The notes: generated by a model from the letters alone, not told the origin. DNA of 64,000 nt from Brasilonema sp. UFV-L1 (GCF_012912105.1 NZ_QMEA01000006.1:46642-110641), one strand, 5' to 3'. Shown: positions 9,644 through 18,656, counted from the first letter of the stretch. Program-made: numbers and translations.

Positions 9644-10522
9644 CTACTGACTCCGAAACGCTTTAGGAGACATACCTACCAAGCGTCTGAAATGCCGACT
9701 GAGATGACTTTGATGAGCAAACCCGCATAAAAGTGCCACATTTGCAATACCTAAATCTGATTGTTTGAGTAACCGCTTTGCTAGTTCCACTCGCCGCTGA
9801 ATCACGTATTGATGTGGTGTCATATGCATGGATTGTTTGAACAAACGACAGAAGTAGAAAGAACTCATTCCCACATTGTTCGCCAAATCCTCTAGTTGAA
9901 TATCTTCTTCTAAATGAGCTTCGATGAAATCCAGCACTTGCTTCAGTTTGAATTTCGGTAAGCCATGAGAATATGTCGGAATATTTGGCTGTAATATCGA
10001 GAAGTTTTTGAGCAGATGCATGGCAAGGGCTGTACCAAAAGATTCACCGTATAGCCGCCCTGCTGGACACCCAGCTTCTAAATCTGCTTTGAGCGCATTG
10101 ACTATGGTTTGAATAACTGGGTCGAAAATTTGCCATCTGGGAACAAGTTCGAGTTGATTGCAACTTAGCGCTTCATAAGCTAGCTGTTCAAGAAACTTTG
10201 GATCAATCACCAGTATTGTAAAGTGACTTGTTTGTTCCCAGCTTGTCCAGTGACTGGTATTCGCTGGACACAGACAAATTTCACCACCACCAATTCTGGA
10301 TGATAAATATTTTCCATCCATACGACGCTCATGATGTGACCATGAATTAGTATCGATGATTTCCAACGCATGCTGTTGCATCACGTGTTCACCAGTTTCT
10401 GAGCCAGGATGCTGGTAATAAGCTAGAAAAATATTGTTCCAGTCAGCTTGTTTGCTAGTCAACAATGGTGGGTGAGGAAGAATTTGGGACAAGTCCTCTA
10501 AGCTTGTCAGATCTAACGTCAT
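9644..10522 (-). CDS. AraC-family transcriptional regulator
   Basis: 292 residues. The N-terminal cupin-like sensor domain runs to about 170. The C-terminal double helix-turn-helix (about 190-290) has the family signature LEDLANNVGMSSFYFCRLFK followed by VALLCGFAHQSHLSRHFRR. The ligand is unknown. It lies upstream of the alpha/beta hydrolase on the same strand and is divergent from the beta-lactamase gene, with a 116-base shared spacer, so either neighbour could be its target. Confidence 0.9.
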   Translation of the reverse strand: MTLDLTSLEDLSQILPHPPLLTSKQADWNNIFLAYYQHPGSETGEHVMQQHALEIIDTNSWSHHERRMDGKYLSSRIGGGEICLCPANTSHWTSWEQTSHFTILVIDPKFLEQLAYEALSCNQLELVPRWQIFDPVIQTIVNALKADLEAGCPAGRLYGESFGTALAMHLLKNFSILQPNIPTYSHGLPKFKLKQVLDFIEAHLEEDIQLEDLANNVGMSSFYFCRLFKQSMHMTPHQYVIQRRVELAKRLLKQSDLGIANVALLCGFAHQSHLSRHFRRLVGMSPKAFRSQ

Positions 10523-10638
10523 ATTTCAATTTGAGGCAAGTATTATAAATACTAAAGTTTTTACCAGAAACAGAACAGACATCAAGAAAGTCGATAATAC
10601 GGTAGAACAAATATTCACACCTAGAAATTAAACGGCAG

Positions 10639-11787
10639 ATGTTTTCAGTTTTTATACGTCGTTTTTGGCTTTCGTTTGGAGCAGTTATTTTGCTTTCGTT
10701 TATTTTGCTTCCAGTCAAAGCACAAGAATCATCTCTAAGGGCTTTATCTCCAAGCATCACTGAGTTATCCTCACAGCAACTTGAGCAACAAATTCATCAA
10801 ACCGCACCGCTTGCAGATGGAATGATGAAAGTCAGCGCTGTTGTCACTGCGGCGCAGCCCAACACTTCAGTATTTCAAGAACGGTTAAAAACTCTCGATG
10901 TTTCAGCCGCTCAAGGTAAAGTTGGTATTGGGGTTTTGGATCTTAATAGCGGTCAAAGCTGGTTTCTCAATGGTAAGCAGCGCTTTCCCATGCAAAGTGT
11001 GTATAAGCTTCCTTCTGCCATAGCCGTCTTAAAACGACTAGACGAGGGCAAGATTTCGTTTAAGCAATTAGTCACCATTATGCGTCAAGACGTTGCTCCT
11101 GGATGGAGTCCTATCGTCAAGGAATTCAAAGGTGATAGAGTACAGTTACCACTCCGAAACGTTCTAGAACGCTCTGTGGGAATAAGTGATAATACTGCAG
11201 CTGACGCTTTGGTACGATTGCTTGGTGGACCTCAAAAAGTCACTGCTATCTTACGCGATCTGCAAATTCGCAACATTCGCGTTGACCGATTAGAACAGCA
11301 GCTGCAGCCGGAGAGTGTGGGACTCAAAAACTTTCAACCTGAATTAGCTGACGAACAAAAATACAAGGAAGCTGTGGAGAAGATTCCAGATCGCGATCAG
11401 AAAGCTGCTCTCCAAAGGTACCTTCGCGACTCACGGGATACTGCAACTCCTGAAGCTATGGTTGACCTTTTGGCAAGGTTACAATCGAATCAGCTATTGT
11501 CCGAGAACTCTACCGCTTTGTTGCTAAAGATCATGACCGATTCTCCAACAGGAGAGAAGCGTCTAAAAGCAGGACTACCTGAAAATTGGTCGATCGCACA
11601 CAAGACTGGTACGGGTGCAGATGTTCTCGGGATAAATACTGCAACAAATGACGTTGGAATCGCTAGTTCGCCGGATGGGAAGCGGGTGGCGATCGCCGTA
11701 TTTATAGCCGGTTCAAAAGCTCCTCTGGAAGAGCGCGAGAAAGTTATGTCCGACATCGCCTCAGCAGTGGTAAAGGCGATGCAATAA
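10639..11787 (+). CDS. Class A beta-lactamase (subclass A2-like)
   Basis: 382 residues, longer than the usual 290-300 because of a signal peptide (1-28) and about 50 extra residues before the catalytic domain. All class A landmarks are present: S120-V-Y-K123 (SxxK), SDN (183-185), the omega-loop glutamate E219 in DRLEQQLQ, and KTG (322-324) in AHKTGTG. The residue equivalent to Asn170 is Gln, and the SVYK context and long omega loop recall the PER/CblA-like A2 branch. It should be periplasmic and hydrolyse beta-lactams; penicillin-binding or D,D-peptidase-like roles are less likely with SDN and Glu166 intact. Confidence 0.9.
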   Translation: MFSVFIRRFWLSFGAVILLSFILLPVKAQESSLRALSPSITELSSQQLEQQIHQTAPLADGMMKVSAVVTAAQPNTSVFQERLKTLDVSAAQGKVGIGVLDLNSGQSWFLNGKQRFPMQSVYKLPSAIAVLKRLDEGKISFKQLVTIMRQDVAPGWSPIVKEFKGDRVQLPLRNVLERSVGISDNTAADALVRLLGGPQKVTAILRDLQIRNIRVDRLEQQLQPESVGLKNFQPELADEQKYKEAVEKIPDRDQKAALQRYLRDSRDTATPEAMVDLLARLQSNQLLSENSTALLLKIMTDSPTGEKRLKAGLPENWSIAHKTGTGADVLGINTATNDVGIASSPDGKRVAIAVFIAGSKAPLEEREKVMSDIASAVVKAMQ

Positions 11788-11875
11788 ACCTCAGTTGAAA
11801 ATAGCAGGGGAAACATTCGTCATGTTTAACGTCATATTTAAATTTGATTTAAATTAGAGGCAATTCTTACAGAGA

Positions 11876-12442
11876 CTAACTCTCATTAATGAGGATCGAT
11901 AAAGCATGACGGGCATAGTTTGCACCTGCTGGAGTTCCTTCAATCGTTGCCATCAGACTGGCACCACCAATTAACAGTAAGTACTGCTGAGAGAATGCTT
12001 CTGGATGACGAACCCCTGCTTCTATTGCTAGTTGCATAACATGAGTGCGAATTGCCTCACGCAACGATACGGAAACATGATGAGCCGGATGATTTGCATC
12101 TGCTATTTCAAGAACTGCATTAATGAATGGGCATCCTCGAAAGTCTGGTTGAGCATACCACTCTCCAAGCACATCAAATATTGCGAGTAGTTTTTCTTTA
12201 GCTGTTTGTCCTCGCTCCTCAACAGCTTTGTGAAACCACTTCAACCATTGCTTTTCGCGATAGCGCATGACTTCCAAAATGAGTTGGTCTTTTGAGGGGA
12301 AGTATTTGTAGAATGTCCGTTTTGCAACGTCTGAAGCAGCAATCACTTCGTTAATCCCAACGTGCTGAATCCCCTTCTGGTAGAAAAGCTGGGAGGCAGT
12401 TTCTAGGATGCGATCATAAATGTTGTTGGTATTTGATGTCAT
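11876..12442 (-). CDS. TetR-family repressor
   Basis: 188 residues. The N-terminal helix-turn-helix reads INEVIAASDVAKRTFYKYFPSKDQL, typical of TetR. The C-terminal domain, with WYAQPDFRGCPFINA and ADANHPAH, matches the TetR group that often sits next to AhpD-like or reductase genes. It is divergent from the AhpD-like gene at 12603, and two identical 19-bp palindromes lie between them, so it most likely represses both genes. The inducer is unknown. Confidence 0.92.
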   Translation of the reverse strand: MTSNTNNIYDRILETASQLFYQKGIQHVGINEVIAASDVAKRTFYKYFPSKDQLILEVMRYREKQWLKWFHKAVEERGQTAKEKLLAIFDVLGEWYAQPDFRGCPFINAVLEIADANHPAHHVSVSLREAIRTHVMQLAIEAGVRHPEAFSQQYLLLIGGASLMATIEGTPAGANYARHALSILINES

Positions 12443-12460
12443 ATTTTAGTTTTCTCGGCT

Positions 12461-12516
12461 GTAGACAAACTTGTCTACTTAAAGTATTCTACTAAATGTA
12501 GACAAACTTGTCTACT
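12461..12516. promoter_or_regulatory. Twin TetR operators
   Basis: GTAGACAAACTTGTCTACT occurs twice and identically (12461-12479 and 12498-12516), centre to centre 37 bp. Each is an 8-bp perfect palindrome arm pair around AC. They sit between the divergent tetR (start 12442) and AhpD-like gene (start 12603), as expected for an autoregulated divergent promoter. Confidence 0.85.
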
Positions 12517-12602
12517 CAGCAACAAGTGTGTAATGAGCGTAAATGTTCCGGTTTTTGTACACACAATTCTGCTTTTGTCAATACTGTAAAAGATATAGCA
12601 TA

Positions 12603-13175
12603 ATGGAATTCACTATTTACACTCCCCAAACCGCCCCTGAAGAGTCCAAAGAATCTCTGCACCATGCCAAGGAAACATTTGGCTTCATTCCCAACCTAGA
12701 GGGTATATGCGCTCTTGCACCTGCACTCTTGAAGGGTAGTATGGCTCTGTGGGATCTTTTCAGCACAACCAGCTTCACTCTACTCGAACAACAGGTAGTA
12801 TACCTAGCAGTTAATTATGAAAATGAGTGCCACTACTGCATGGCAGCACACTCAGGTTTGGCAAAAAAGGTTGGTTTGTCAACCGAGGATATAAATGCTG
12901 TGCGAAATGGTGAACCTCTGCAAAACCCAAAACTACAAGCACTTCGTCACTTTACACAGCAAATGGTGCAAACTCGTGGTTGGGTTACTGATGATGAAAT
13001 TGAGACCTTTTTGAAGGCTGGTTACACAAAGCAGCAGGTTCTAGAAGTCATTCTTGGTATCGCTGTGAAAGTCATTCACAACTACACTAATCACATTGCC
13101 CAAACGCCACTCGATAACGCGTTTGAGCGCTACGCTTGGTCGAAACCCACCGTTGACGTGAATACATCACAATAA
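12603..13175 (+). CDS. Carboxymuconolactone decarboxylase/AhpD-like protein
   Basis: 190 residues from the ATG at 12603; an upstream in-frame ATG would add a 20-residue tail with no family similarity. The AhpD-fold signature E-C-H-Y-C-M-A-A-H-S places C76, C79 and H83 as the redox and proton-relay site. Such proteins act as alkylhydroperoxidases or electrophile reductases in the cytosol. The repressor next door and the twin operators suggest induction by a small electrophile or oxidant. Confidence 0.88.
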   Translation: MEFTIYTPQTAPEESKESLHHAKETFGFIPNLEGICALAPALLKGSMALWDLFSTTSFTLLEQQVVYLAVNYENECHYCMAAHSGLAKKVGLSTEDINAVRNGEPLQNPKLQALRHFTQQMVQTRGWVTDDEIETFLKAGYTKQQVLEVILGIAVKVIHNYTNHIAQTPLDNAFERYAWSKPTVDVNTSQ

Positions 13176-13325
13176 GGCGATCGCATTCGCATCAACTAAG
13201 TAGTTATGTGAAAATCACGGCGGAGCGCAGACGCCTAAAAGACAAAGATGCAATCGTCGCCGCCCGCCTTATATCCCGCCACTAAACGGAGTACCATTAT
13301 AGTGGAGGATGAGGACGCGAAGAAA

Positions 13326-14957
13326 TTAAACTAGAAAATTAACAACTGAAGCAGAACCTGAAGCATGGGACTTCTGTGTCTGCCTTTGCAAGTAACGATA
13401 GAAGCGATTCATCGCATTCATATAAGCGTAAGCCGATGCAACCACAATGTCAGTATCGGAAGCTTGTCCAGAGAAAATACGTCCTTGATGCCCCATCCGA
13501 ACTGTAACGGTTCCCAGCGCATCAATTCCTCCAGTGACAGACATGATAGAAAAGTCAATTAATTGATTGGGAATCTTCACTAGTCGATTAATTGCTTTAT
13601 ACACCGCATCCACCGGACCTACCCCTACAGCTGCATCCGTGAGGATTTGTCCATCGGGAGTCACGATTGTAATAGTTGCAGTTGGACAGGTGCAATCTCC
13701 ACAAGTTACTTGGACATGTTCAAGTTGAAAGCCTTTGTCTACTTGAATTTGCGTTTCGTCCCGAACGATCGCCTCTAAATCCCAATCAGACATTTCCTTT
13801 TTCTTATCGGCAATTTCTTTGAACCGCATAAAGGCTTTATTCAAATCTGCCTCACTCAACTCAAACCCCAATTCCTGAAGCCTGCTTCGGAAAGCATTCC
13901 TTCCAGAGTGCTTGCCCAAAATAATCCTGTTTTCAGAAAGACCAATATCAGCAGCTTCCATAATCTCATAGGTCTGCCGATGTTTGAGAATTCCATCTTG
14001 GTGAATTCCAGATTCATGAGCAAAAGCATTTGCTCCGACAATGGCTTTATTTGGCTGAACCACAATTCCTGTGAATTGCGAAACCAAGCAAGATGTTTTG
14101 TAAATCTCTTGCGTCTTAATTTTTGTCAAAGGTGTATCCTCATCAACCGAACGACCAAAGTAAGGATTAAAATGAGATTTGCGAACTTGCAATGCCATGA
14201 CAATCTCTTCCAGCGCTGCATTTCCGGCTCGTTCACCAATTCCATTCACCGTACACTCCACCTGACGCACACCATTTTCAATTGCTGTCAAGGCGTTCGC
14301 TGTCGCCAAACCCAAATCGTTTTGGGTGTGAACCGAAAGAATGACTTGATCAATATTAGGAACATTTTCTTGCACACCTTGAATGAGTGCCGCCATGTCT
14401 TTGGGGGTGCAGTAGCCGACGGTGTCAGGAATGTTGATGGTGGTTGCACCTGCAGCAATCACTTGTTCTAAAATTTGGTAGAGGAATTCTGGATCAGTGC
14501 GGCTTGCATCCATCGGTGAGAATTCCACATCCTCTACAAAAGACTTGGCATAGGCTACCATTTCTTGGGCGATCGCCACAACTTCACTCCGAGACTTTTT
14601 CAACTGGTACTTCAGGTGAATATCTGAAGTGGAAATGAAAGTATGAATTCTCGGATGAGCAGCCGGTTTCAATGCTTCAGCAGCAGCTTGAATATCTTGC
14701 CGAATTGCTCTTGCTAAAGAACAAATGATAGGTCCACCCAATACGCCGACTTCTTGAGCTATTGTTCTAACAGCTTCAAAATCTCCACGACTGGCTACGG
14801 CAAATCCGGCTTCAATCACATCAACACCTAGTAGAGACAGTTGATGAGCGATCGCCAGTTTCTCTTCCACCAGCAGCGTTGCGCCTGGCGACTGTTCACC
14901 ATCTCGTAGCGTTGTATCAAAGATAATCACTCGGTCTGGTTGAGGTTGAATGCTCAT
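13326..14957 (-). CDS. leuA: 2-isopropylmalate synthase
   Basis: 543 residues from the ATG at 14957, which has GGGAGA 5 bases upstream; an upstream in-frame start adds 31 residues without family similarity. It condenses 2-oxoisovalerate and acetyl-CoA in leucine synthesis. The catalytic TIM barrel begins with [13 protein letters not shown]; metal ligands are in [11 protein letters not shown] and [13 protein letters not shown]; the linker carries GKHSGRNAF; the C-terminal leucine-binding regulatory domain ends with [14 protein letters not shown]. Citramalate synthase is the main alternative, but length and domain order fit LeuA. It is divergent from a GntR regulator, with palindromes between them. 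Confidence 0.92.
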   Translation of the reverse strand: MSIQPQPDRVIIFDTTLRDGEQSPGATLLVEEKLAIAHQLSLLGVDVIEAGFAVASRGDFEAVRTIAQEVGVLGGPIICSLARAIRQDIQAAAEALKPAAHPRIHTFISTSDIHLKYQLKKSRSEVVAIAQEMVAYAKSFVEDVEFSPMDASRTDPEFLYQILEQVIAAGATTINIPDTVGYCTPKDMAALIQGVQENVPNIDQVILSVHTQNDLGLATANALTAIENGVRQVECTVNGIGERAGNAALEEIVMALQVRKSHFNPYFGRSVDEDTPLTKIKTQEIYKTSCLVSQFTGIVVQPNKAIVGANAFAHESGIHQDGILKHRQTYEIMEAADIGLSENRIILGKHSGRNAFRSRLQELGFELSEADLNKAFMRFKEIADKKKEMSDWDLEAIVRDETQIQVDKGFQLEHVQVTCGDCTCPTATITIVTPDGQILTDAAVGVGPVDAVYKAINRLVKIPNQLIDFSIMSVTGGIDALGTVTVRMGHQGRIFSGQASDTDIVVASAYAYMNAMNRFYRYLQRQTQKSHASGSASVVNFLV

Positions 14958-15006
14958 CACTGTCTCCCGTGGTATCAATAGAGGGATTGTTAGACATCTT
15001 TTGAAT

Positions 15007-15032
15007 ATTGTATACACAAAATTGTATACAAT
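15007..15032. promoter_or_regulatory. Probable GntR/FadR-type operator
   Basis: ATTGTATACAAT (15021-15032) is a perfect 12-bp palindrome, preceded by a near copy, ATTGTATACACA (15007-15018). Both lie in the 98-bp spacer between leuA and the GntR gene; the TTGTATACAA core is the kind of site FCD-type GntR regulators bind. Confidence 0.65.
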
Positions 15033-15055
15033 ATAAAATATGAACTGCATAAATT

Positions 15056-15733
15056 ATGAACTTAAATGACCTAGCAGCCAATTTGCTGCAACAACGCAGT
15101 ACCCCAGATTTGATTGCAGACGCTTTGCGAAAAGCAATTGTGGAGGGAATTTTTCAGGAAGGACAATCTCTAAGACAAGATGAAATTGCCACTCAGTTTG
15201 GAGTGAGTCGCATTCCTGTGCGGGAAGCTTTACGTCAGCTTGAAGCAGAAGGATTGGTGACACTTCATCTCAATCGCGGAGCAATGGTATCATCACTTTC
15301 TCCAACAGAAGCACAAGAAATCTTCGAGATTAGGAGTGCGTTAGAAGTCAAAGCAATCCAACTGGCAATTCCCAAGCTAACCGCATCAGATTTAGAAAAA
15401 GCCACTATCATTTTAGAAAAGACAGACCAGACAACTGACGCAGGTTTGCTTGCGAGACTGAACTGGGAATTTCATGAAACGCTTTATGAAACTGCACAAC
15501 GTCCTCGACTACTGACGATGATTAAAACTCTACACCTAAATGTTGACCGTTATGTCCGTCTTCAGATGAGTCAGATGGATTACTCAGAGCGTTCCCAGAA
15601 AGAACATTATCAATTATTGGAGGCTTGTCAACAGCACGATACGAAAGCTGCTGTTAGGTTACTCAAAAAACACATTGATACAGCAGGAGAACAACTAGTT
15701 GCATACTTACAACAAAACGTTTACCGAAATTAA
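15056..15733 (+). CDS. GntR-family regulator, FadR/FCD subfamily
   Basis: 225 residues. The winged helix at the N-terminus (about 15-80) has LRQDEIATQFGVSRIPVREALRQLE, the classic GntR recognition helix. The C-terminal all-helical FCD domain (about 90-215) has LNWEFHETLYE and DRYVRLQMSQ, which in this fold supply metal- and ligand-binding residues. It starts 98 bp from leuA on the opposite strand, with palindromes in between, so autoregulation and control of leuA are likely. The ligand is not known. Confidence 0.92.
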   Translation: MNLNDLAANLLQQRSTPDLIADALRKAIVEGIFQEGQSLRQDEIATQFGVSRIPVREALRQLEAEGLVTLHLNRGAMVSSLSPTEAQEIFEIRSALEVKAIQLAIPKLTASDLEKATIILEKTDQTTDAGLLARLNWEFHETLYETAQRPRLLTMIKTLHLNVDRYVRLQMSQMDYSERSQKEHYQLLEACQQHDTKAAVRLLKKHIDTAGEQLVAYLQQNVYRN

Positions 15734-15745
15734 ACTTCAGATACC

Positions 15746-15928
15746 GGCGTTGCTGAATCAGCGTATGAATTGTCATTCTGTTAGCGCAGCGTGCCCGGAG
15801 GGCATACGTAACGAAGTGAAGCGTTAGCGCAGCGTGTCCCAAAGACATAGAATCTCTGCAGATGCTTCATTTCGCTTCGCTACATTCAGCATGACAAAAC
15901 TAGATTCATACTTCAAATCAGCAACGCC
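15746..15928. mobile_element. Non-autonomous element (MITE) with 8-bp target duplication
   Basis: A 183-bp element with inverted ends: GGCGTTGCTGAATCA at the left, and at the right the reverse complement GGCGTTGCTGATTTGAAG; inner segments GTATGAAT and GTCATNCTG also match. It is flanked on both sides by the 8-bp direct repeat CAGATACC (15738-15745 and 15929-15936). The inside is filled with GC-rich GTTAGCGCAGCGTG-type repeats and no ORF. Related but degraded pieces lie at 20262-20400 and 35206-35258. Confidence 0.8.
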
Positions 15929-16084
15929 CAGATACCTAGTTATTTGTATGGGAATTGGTTTGCAGTTCTGCAATCAGGTTTGTTAAGATTTACTTTATAA
16001 ATCACCTTTCACAGAGCAAGCTAAACGAGATTGACTTAGCCACGAGTGATCTTTGGGCTATTTTTGACAGTCGTCCATTCGTTT

Positions 16085-16264
16085 TTAACTTTTCAACACA
16101 TTTACAACACCTGCTTCCTTCTCTATTCGGTCTAAAGCCTTCTTCGCTCTAAAAACAACTCGTAAATAAGCCACCTGATGACTCCAAGCCGAACGAGGTA
16201 ACAGAGGTGCTTGAGAGTCTACCTGAGTCTGGAACTCAGAAATAGTCGTATTTTCTTCAGGCAT
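16085..16264 (-). CDS. 59-residue ORF downstream of the radical SAM splicease
   Basis: A short ORF, below common length cut-offs, in the same orientation as the radical SAM gene and 82 bp after it. The predicted protein starts MPEENTTISEFQ, has a WSHQVAYLRVVFRAKKAL helix and ends AGVVNVLKS: an acidic N-terminus followed by a basic amphipathic helix. Codon use looks coding. No Shine-Dalgarno is visible. Characterised spliceases (PlpX) need a small partner protein (PlpY); position and size make this a candidate equivalent, but I cannot confirm homology. Confidence 0.6.
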   Translation of the reverse strand: MPEENTTISEFQTQVDSQAPLLPRSAWSHQVAYLRVVFRAKKALDRIEKEAGVVNVLKS

Positions 16265-16346
16265 AGAATCAGTGGAGATTTAGTTTTCTTTATTTTGAAC
16301 TTTGAATGTGTTAGTAGCGTGCCGTAGGCAGCGAATTTTGAATTGC

Positions 16347-17576
16347 TTATGGCTCTTGTTGCCAACTTTCTGACCATTGAATGCGATCGCTACTAAACTG
16401 AAGTGGATCATTTGTTGGCAAAGGAGCATCAATTGCTTCCTCAATCAGAGCAAATTCACCATTATCAAACGGGTTTCCCTCCGCTTGGTGCTTGAGAAAA
16501 ACCCGCTCACGAACATCGCGTTTTGCTTGCGTGAGAGCACGGTGATGACAATAAGGATTATTACCTCTTTTATCAAAGAAAACATGAGCAGTCCAAGAGC
16601 AACCACCACGACAGAGTTCAGCAAATTCACAACTTTTACAGAAACCCCAAAGATGTTCTGTCCCTTTAGGAGTATCAGCTCCGAGATTAAATCGTAATTC
16701 TTCTGTTTGTTCGATGATTGTTCGGAGTGAGTGGTCGCGGATGTTTCCTCCGGTGTATGCTGAAGTAGGCAGTGAAGGACAACCTTTGATGGCACCATCC
16801 GCTTCAATGCCCAAAGTAGACAGTCCCGCGTTGCATCCTTGCCAGAAAGCCCAAGCATGTCCTCCCCGTAGCAGTCGTTCGTAGGGACCGTAATAGCCGA
16901 TATTGTTTCCTGGCTGCACCTGCACACCTTCTTGCTTAGCCCTTTGGGCAACACGAGCTATCATTGGGTAGACATCTAGCAGTTCATAAGGTTGCAGCAG
17001 AATCTCGCTATTATCCGCTGCATTTCCCATTGGGACTGTTAACTGAATCTGCCAAGCAAAAACGCCAGCATCGCGGATACATTCGTAGATTTGGGGAAAT
17101 TCCGGTGCAGATAAGCGATTGATTTGAGTGTTGCAGCCAAAGGGAATACCGACTTCCTTAAGATAGCTCATGGTCTTAAATGCCCATTGCCAAGAGCCTT
17201 TTCTACCCCGGAGACGGTCATGAGTGGCTTCCAACCCATCAACCGAAACAGAAACGACTCTAATCCCAGCTTCTTTCATCCGGCGTGCTGTATCCAGAGT
17301 GATACCATAACCACCAGTAGTCATCCCACAAAGCATTCCAGCATTGGTAATAGCAGAGGCAATTTCCAGCCAATCAGGACGCACAAAAGCTTCACCCCCA
17401 ATTATGGTGACTTCTGTAATCCCAACTTCTGCCATTTGTCTAACTAAATCAAGGGCTTCTTTTGTAGAAAGTTCTTTCGCCCTTGTCTGACCAGTACGAG
17501 AACCGCAATGCTGACAAGCTAAATTGCATTTCAGCGTTATTTCCCAAACCGCATAACTAACTCTGCGATATGTCAT
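16347..17576 (-). CDS. Radical SAM/SPASM peptide maturase, splicease-like
   Basis: 409 residues. The radical SAM cluster motif is C17-x3-C21-x2-C24 (CNLACQHC), followed by the IIGGEAF strand. The SPASM region supplies Cys for auxiliary iron-sulfur clusters: C248, C266, C313, C316, C322, C326 and C343. It lies 85 bp after a Nif11-leader precursor whose core has two MYG motifs. This matches the Nif11-class maturase group that includes PlpX, which excises a tyramine unit at X-Y-G sites and leaves alpha-keto-beta-amino acid residues. Reaction type is inferred from the pairing; other Nif11-class SPASM chemistry, such as thioether or epimer formation, is possible. Confidence 0.88.
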   Translation of the reverse strand: MTYRRVSYAVWEITLKCNLACQHCGSRTGQTRAKELSTKEALDLVRQMAEVGITEVTIIGGEAFVRPDWLEIASAITNAGMLCGMTTGGYGITLDTARRMKEAGIRVVSVSVDGLEATHDRLRGRKGSWQWAFKTMSYLKEVGIPFGCNTQINRLSAPEFPQIYECIRDAGVFAWQIQLTVPMGNAADNSEILLQPYELLDVYPMIARVAQRAKQEGVQVQPGNNIGYYGPYERLLRGGHAWAFWQGCNAGLSTLGIEADGAIKGCPSLPTSAYTGGNIRDHSLRTIIEQTEELRFNLGADTPKGTEHLWGFCKSCEFAELCRGGCSWTAHVFFDKRGNNPYCHHRALTQAKRDVRERVFLKHQAEGNPFDNGEFALIEEAIDAPLPTNDPLQFSSDRIQWSESWQQEP

Positions 17577-17661
17577 TGAAATACTCTGGGCTAATTTATT
17601 CAGATCGGGACAGACTTATCTGCATCCGTCCCAAAAACCTAACCTTATTGCTCAAACTTCC

Positions 17662-17793
17662 TTAAAATTTTTCTTGCGATATGACAACTCCATACATAGG
17701 CTGATACACAGGAGGAGTGTATGGCCACTTAAAAATGGGTGAGTACTCAGTATCTGGTTGAGAAACTACTCCATACATCGGTTGTACATCCGT
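17662..17793 (-). other. Predicted core peptide with two splice motifs
   Basis: Core after the GG site. MYG codons ATG-TAT-GGA lie at 17770-17778 and 17689-17697, 81 bases (27 residues) apart. If processed like PlpA peptides, each Met-Tyr-Gly would lose the tyramine part of Tyr and become an alpha-keto-beta3-Met unit. Confidence 0.6.
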
Positions 17794-18030
17794 TCCACCA
17801 AAAATAGTTGCCAATTCTTTTTCGTCTAACTCTGCTAGCTCATCCTCACCAGCACTTAACTCCAACAATAGGGCTGTATATTCTTCAAATTCTTCTTGGG
17901 TGAAACTATAGCCAGCAGTTTTGACAGTTTGGCTACATTCATCCTTACTCCTAACTCCTTGAATTTGAGTACGGAAAGCTTCGTCAGTTGCTAGTCTTTG
18001 ATAAAATGCTTTAACATTTTCTAGAGACAT
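17662..18030 (-). CDS. Nif11-leader RiPP precursor with two MYG core motifs
   Basis: 122 residues with GGGAG upstream of the start. Residues 1-79 are a Nif11-type leader (SLENVKAFYQRLATDEAFR start, then YSFTQEEFEEY, an acidic stretch, and F-G-G at 77-79), the usual double-glycine cleavage point. The 43-residue core carries the heptad QPMYGVV twice (83-89 and 110-116) around an aromatic- and proline-rich middle (IFKWPYTPPVY). X-Y-G is the recognition motif of tyramine-excising spliceases. It is first in a three-gene unit with the radical SAM enzyme. Confidence 0.88.
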   Translation of the reverse strand: MSLENVKAFYQRLATDEAFRTQIQGVRSKDECSQTVKTAGYSFTQEEFEEYTALLLELSAGEDELAELDEKELATIFGGTDVQPMYGVVSQPDTEYSPIFKWPYTPPVYQPMYGVVISQEKF

Positions 18031-18656
18031 AATTTCTCCCTGGGATTAGTTAAATACAGGTAGTACCGCTACTTTTGCAAGTTACCCATTCAAAAGGAGC
18101 CAGTGCCTTGGGTAATTGCCAAGGTCTTGGTGGTTTCCCCAAGAGGAGCACAAGCGCGTCACCTGGCGTTCAAAAGTCCTTTTTTTTCGAGCTTTTGACC
18201 TCCTAGAGATGGTAACTTTATTTCTGCACCGCCGTACTAGTATCCTAGCTGATATCTTGCACCATTACTTTGTAAATTACCAATGCTTATATTAAGTAGT
18301 GTTTAAATTTACTCAAAAATTAGTTCCAATGTCAATCGATTTTAATAGACTTCGGCTATGAGCGGCGGGAGGTATTCTCAAGAAACCCGCTAGTTTCACT
18401 CAGGTGCAAGATCTCATATTATGTTCGGTAAATTACTTATGATATGTCCGCAGCGGAGCACGTAGCGGGCAAGGGAGGACATACAGAACGAAGTTAAGTC
18501 AAGTGTAATCCCAACGCTCTTGCAATTGCTTCGCGTTTGCCTTAGGCACGCTACGCGTTAGCCCTCTGGGCGTGCGCAAAGCGCATACGCTTGCTGCGGA
18601 CAACTGTTCAACCGGACATGATATCAGTTAGCACAGGGCAAACGCACCAAAATAAA
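18031..18656. other. Spacer upstream of the RiPP unit
   Basis: No gene. TCAAAAG and CTTTTGA form a weak stem with an A-rich loop near 18172-18197 in front of the precursor gene; 18448-18600 is interspersed-repeat sequence rich in GCGTAGCG-type units. A promoter for the RiPP unit should be here, but none is clear. Confidence 0.4.
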
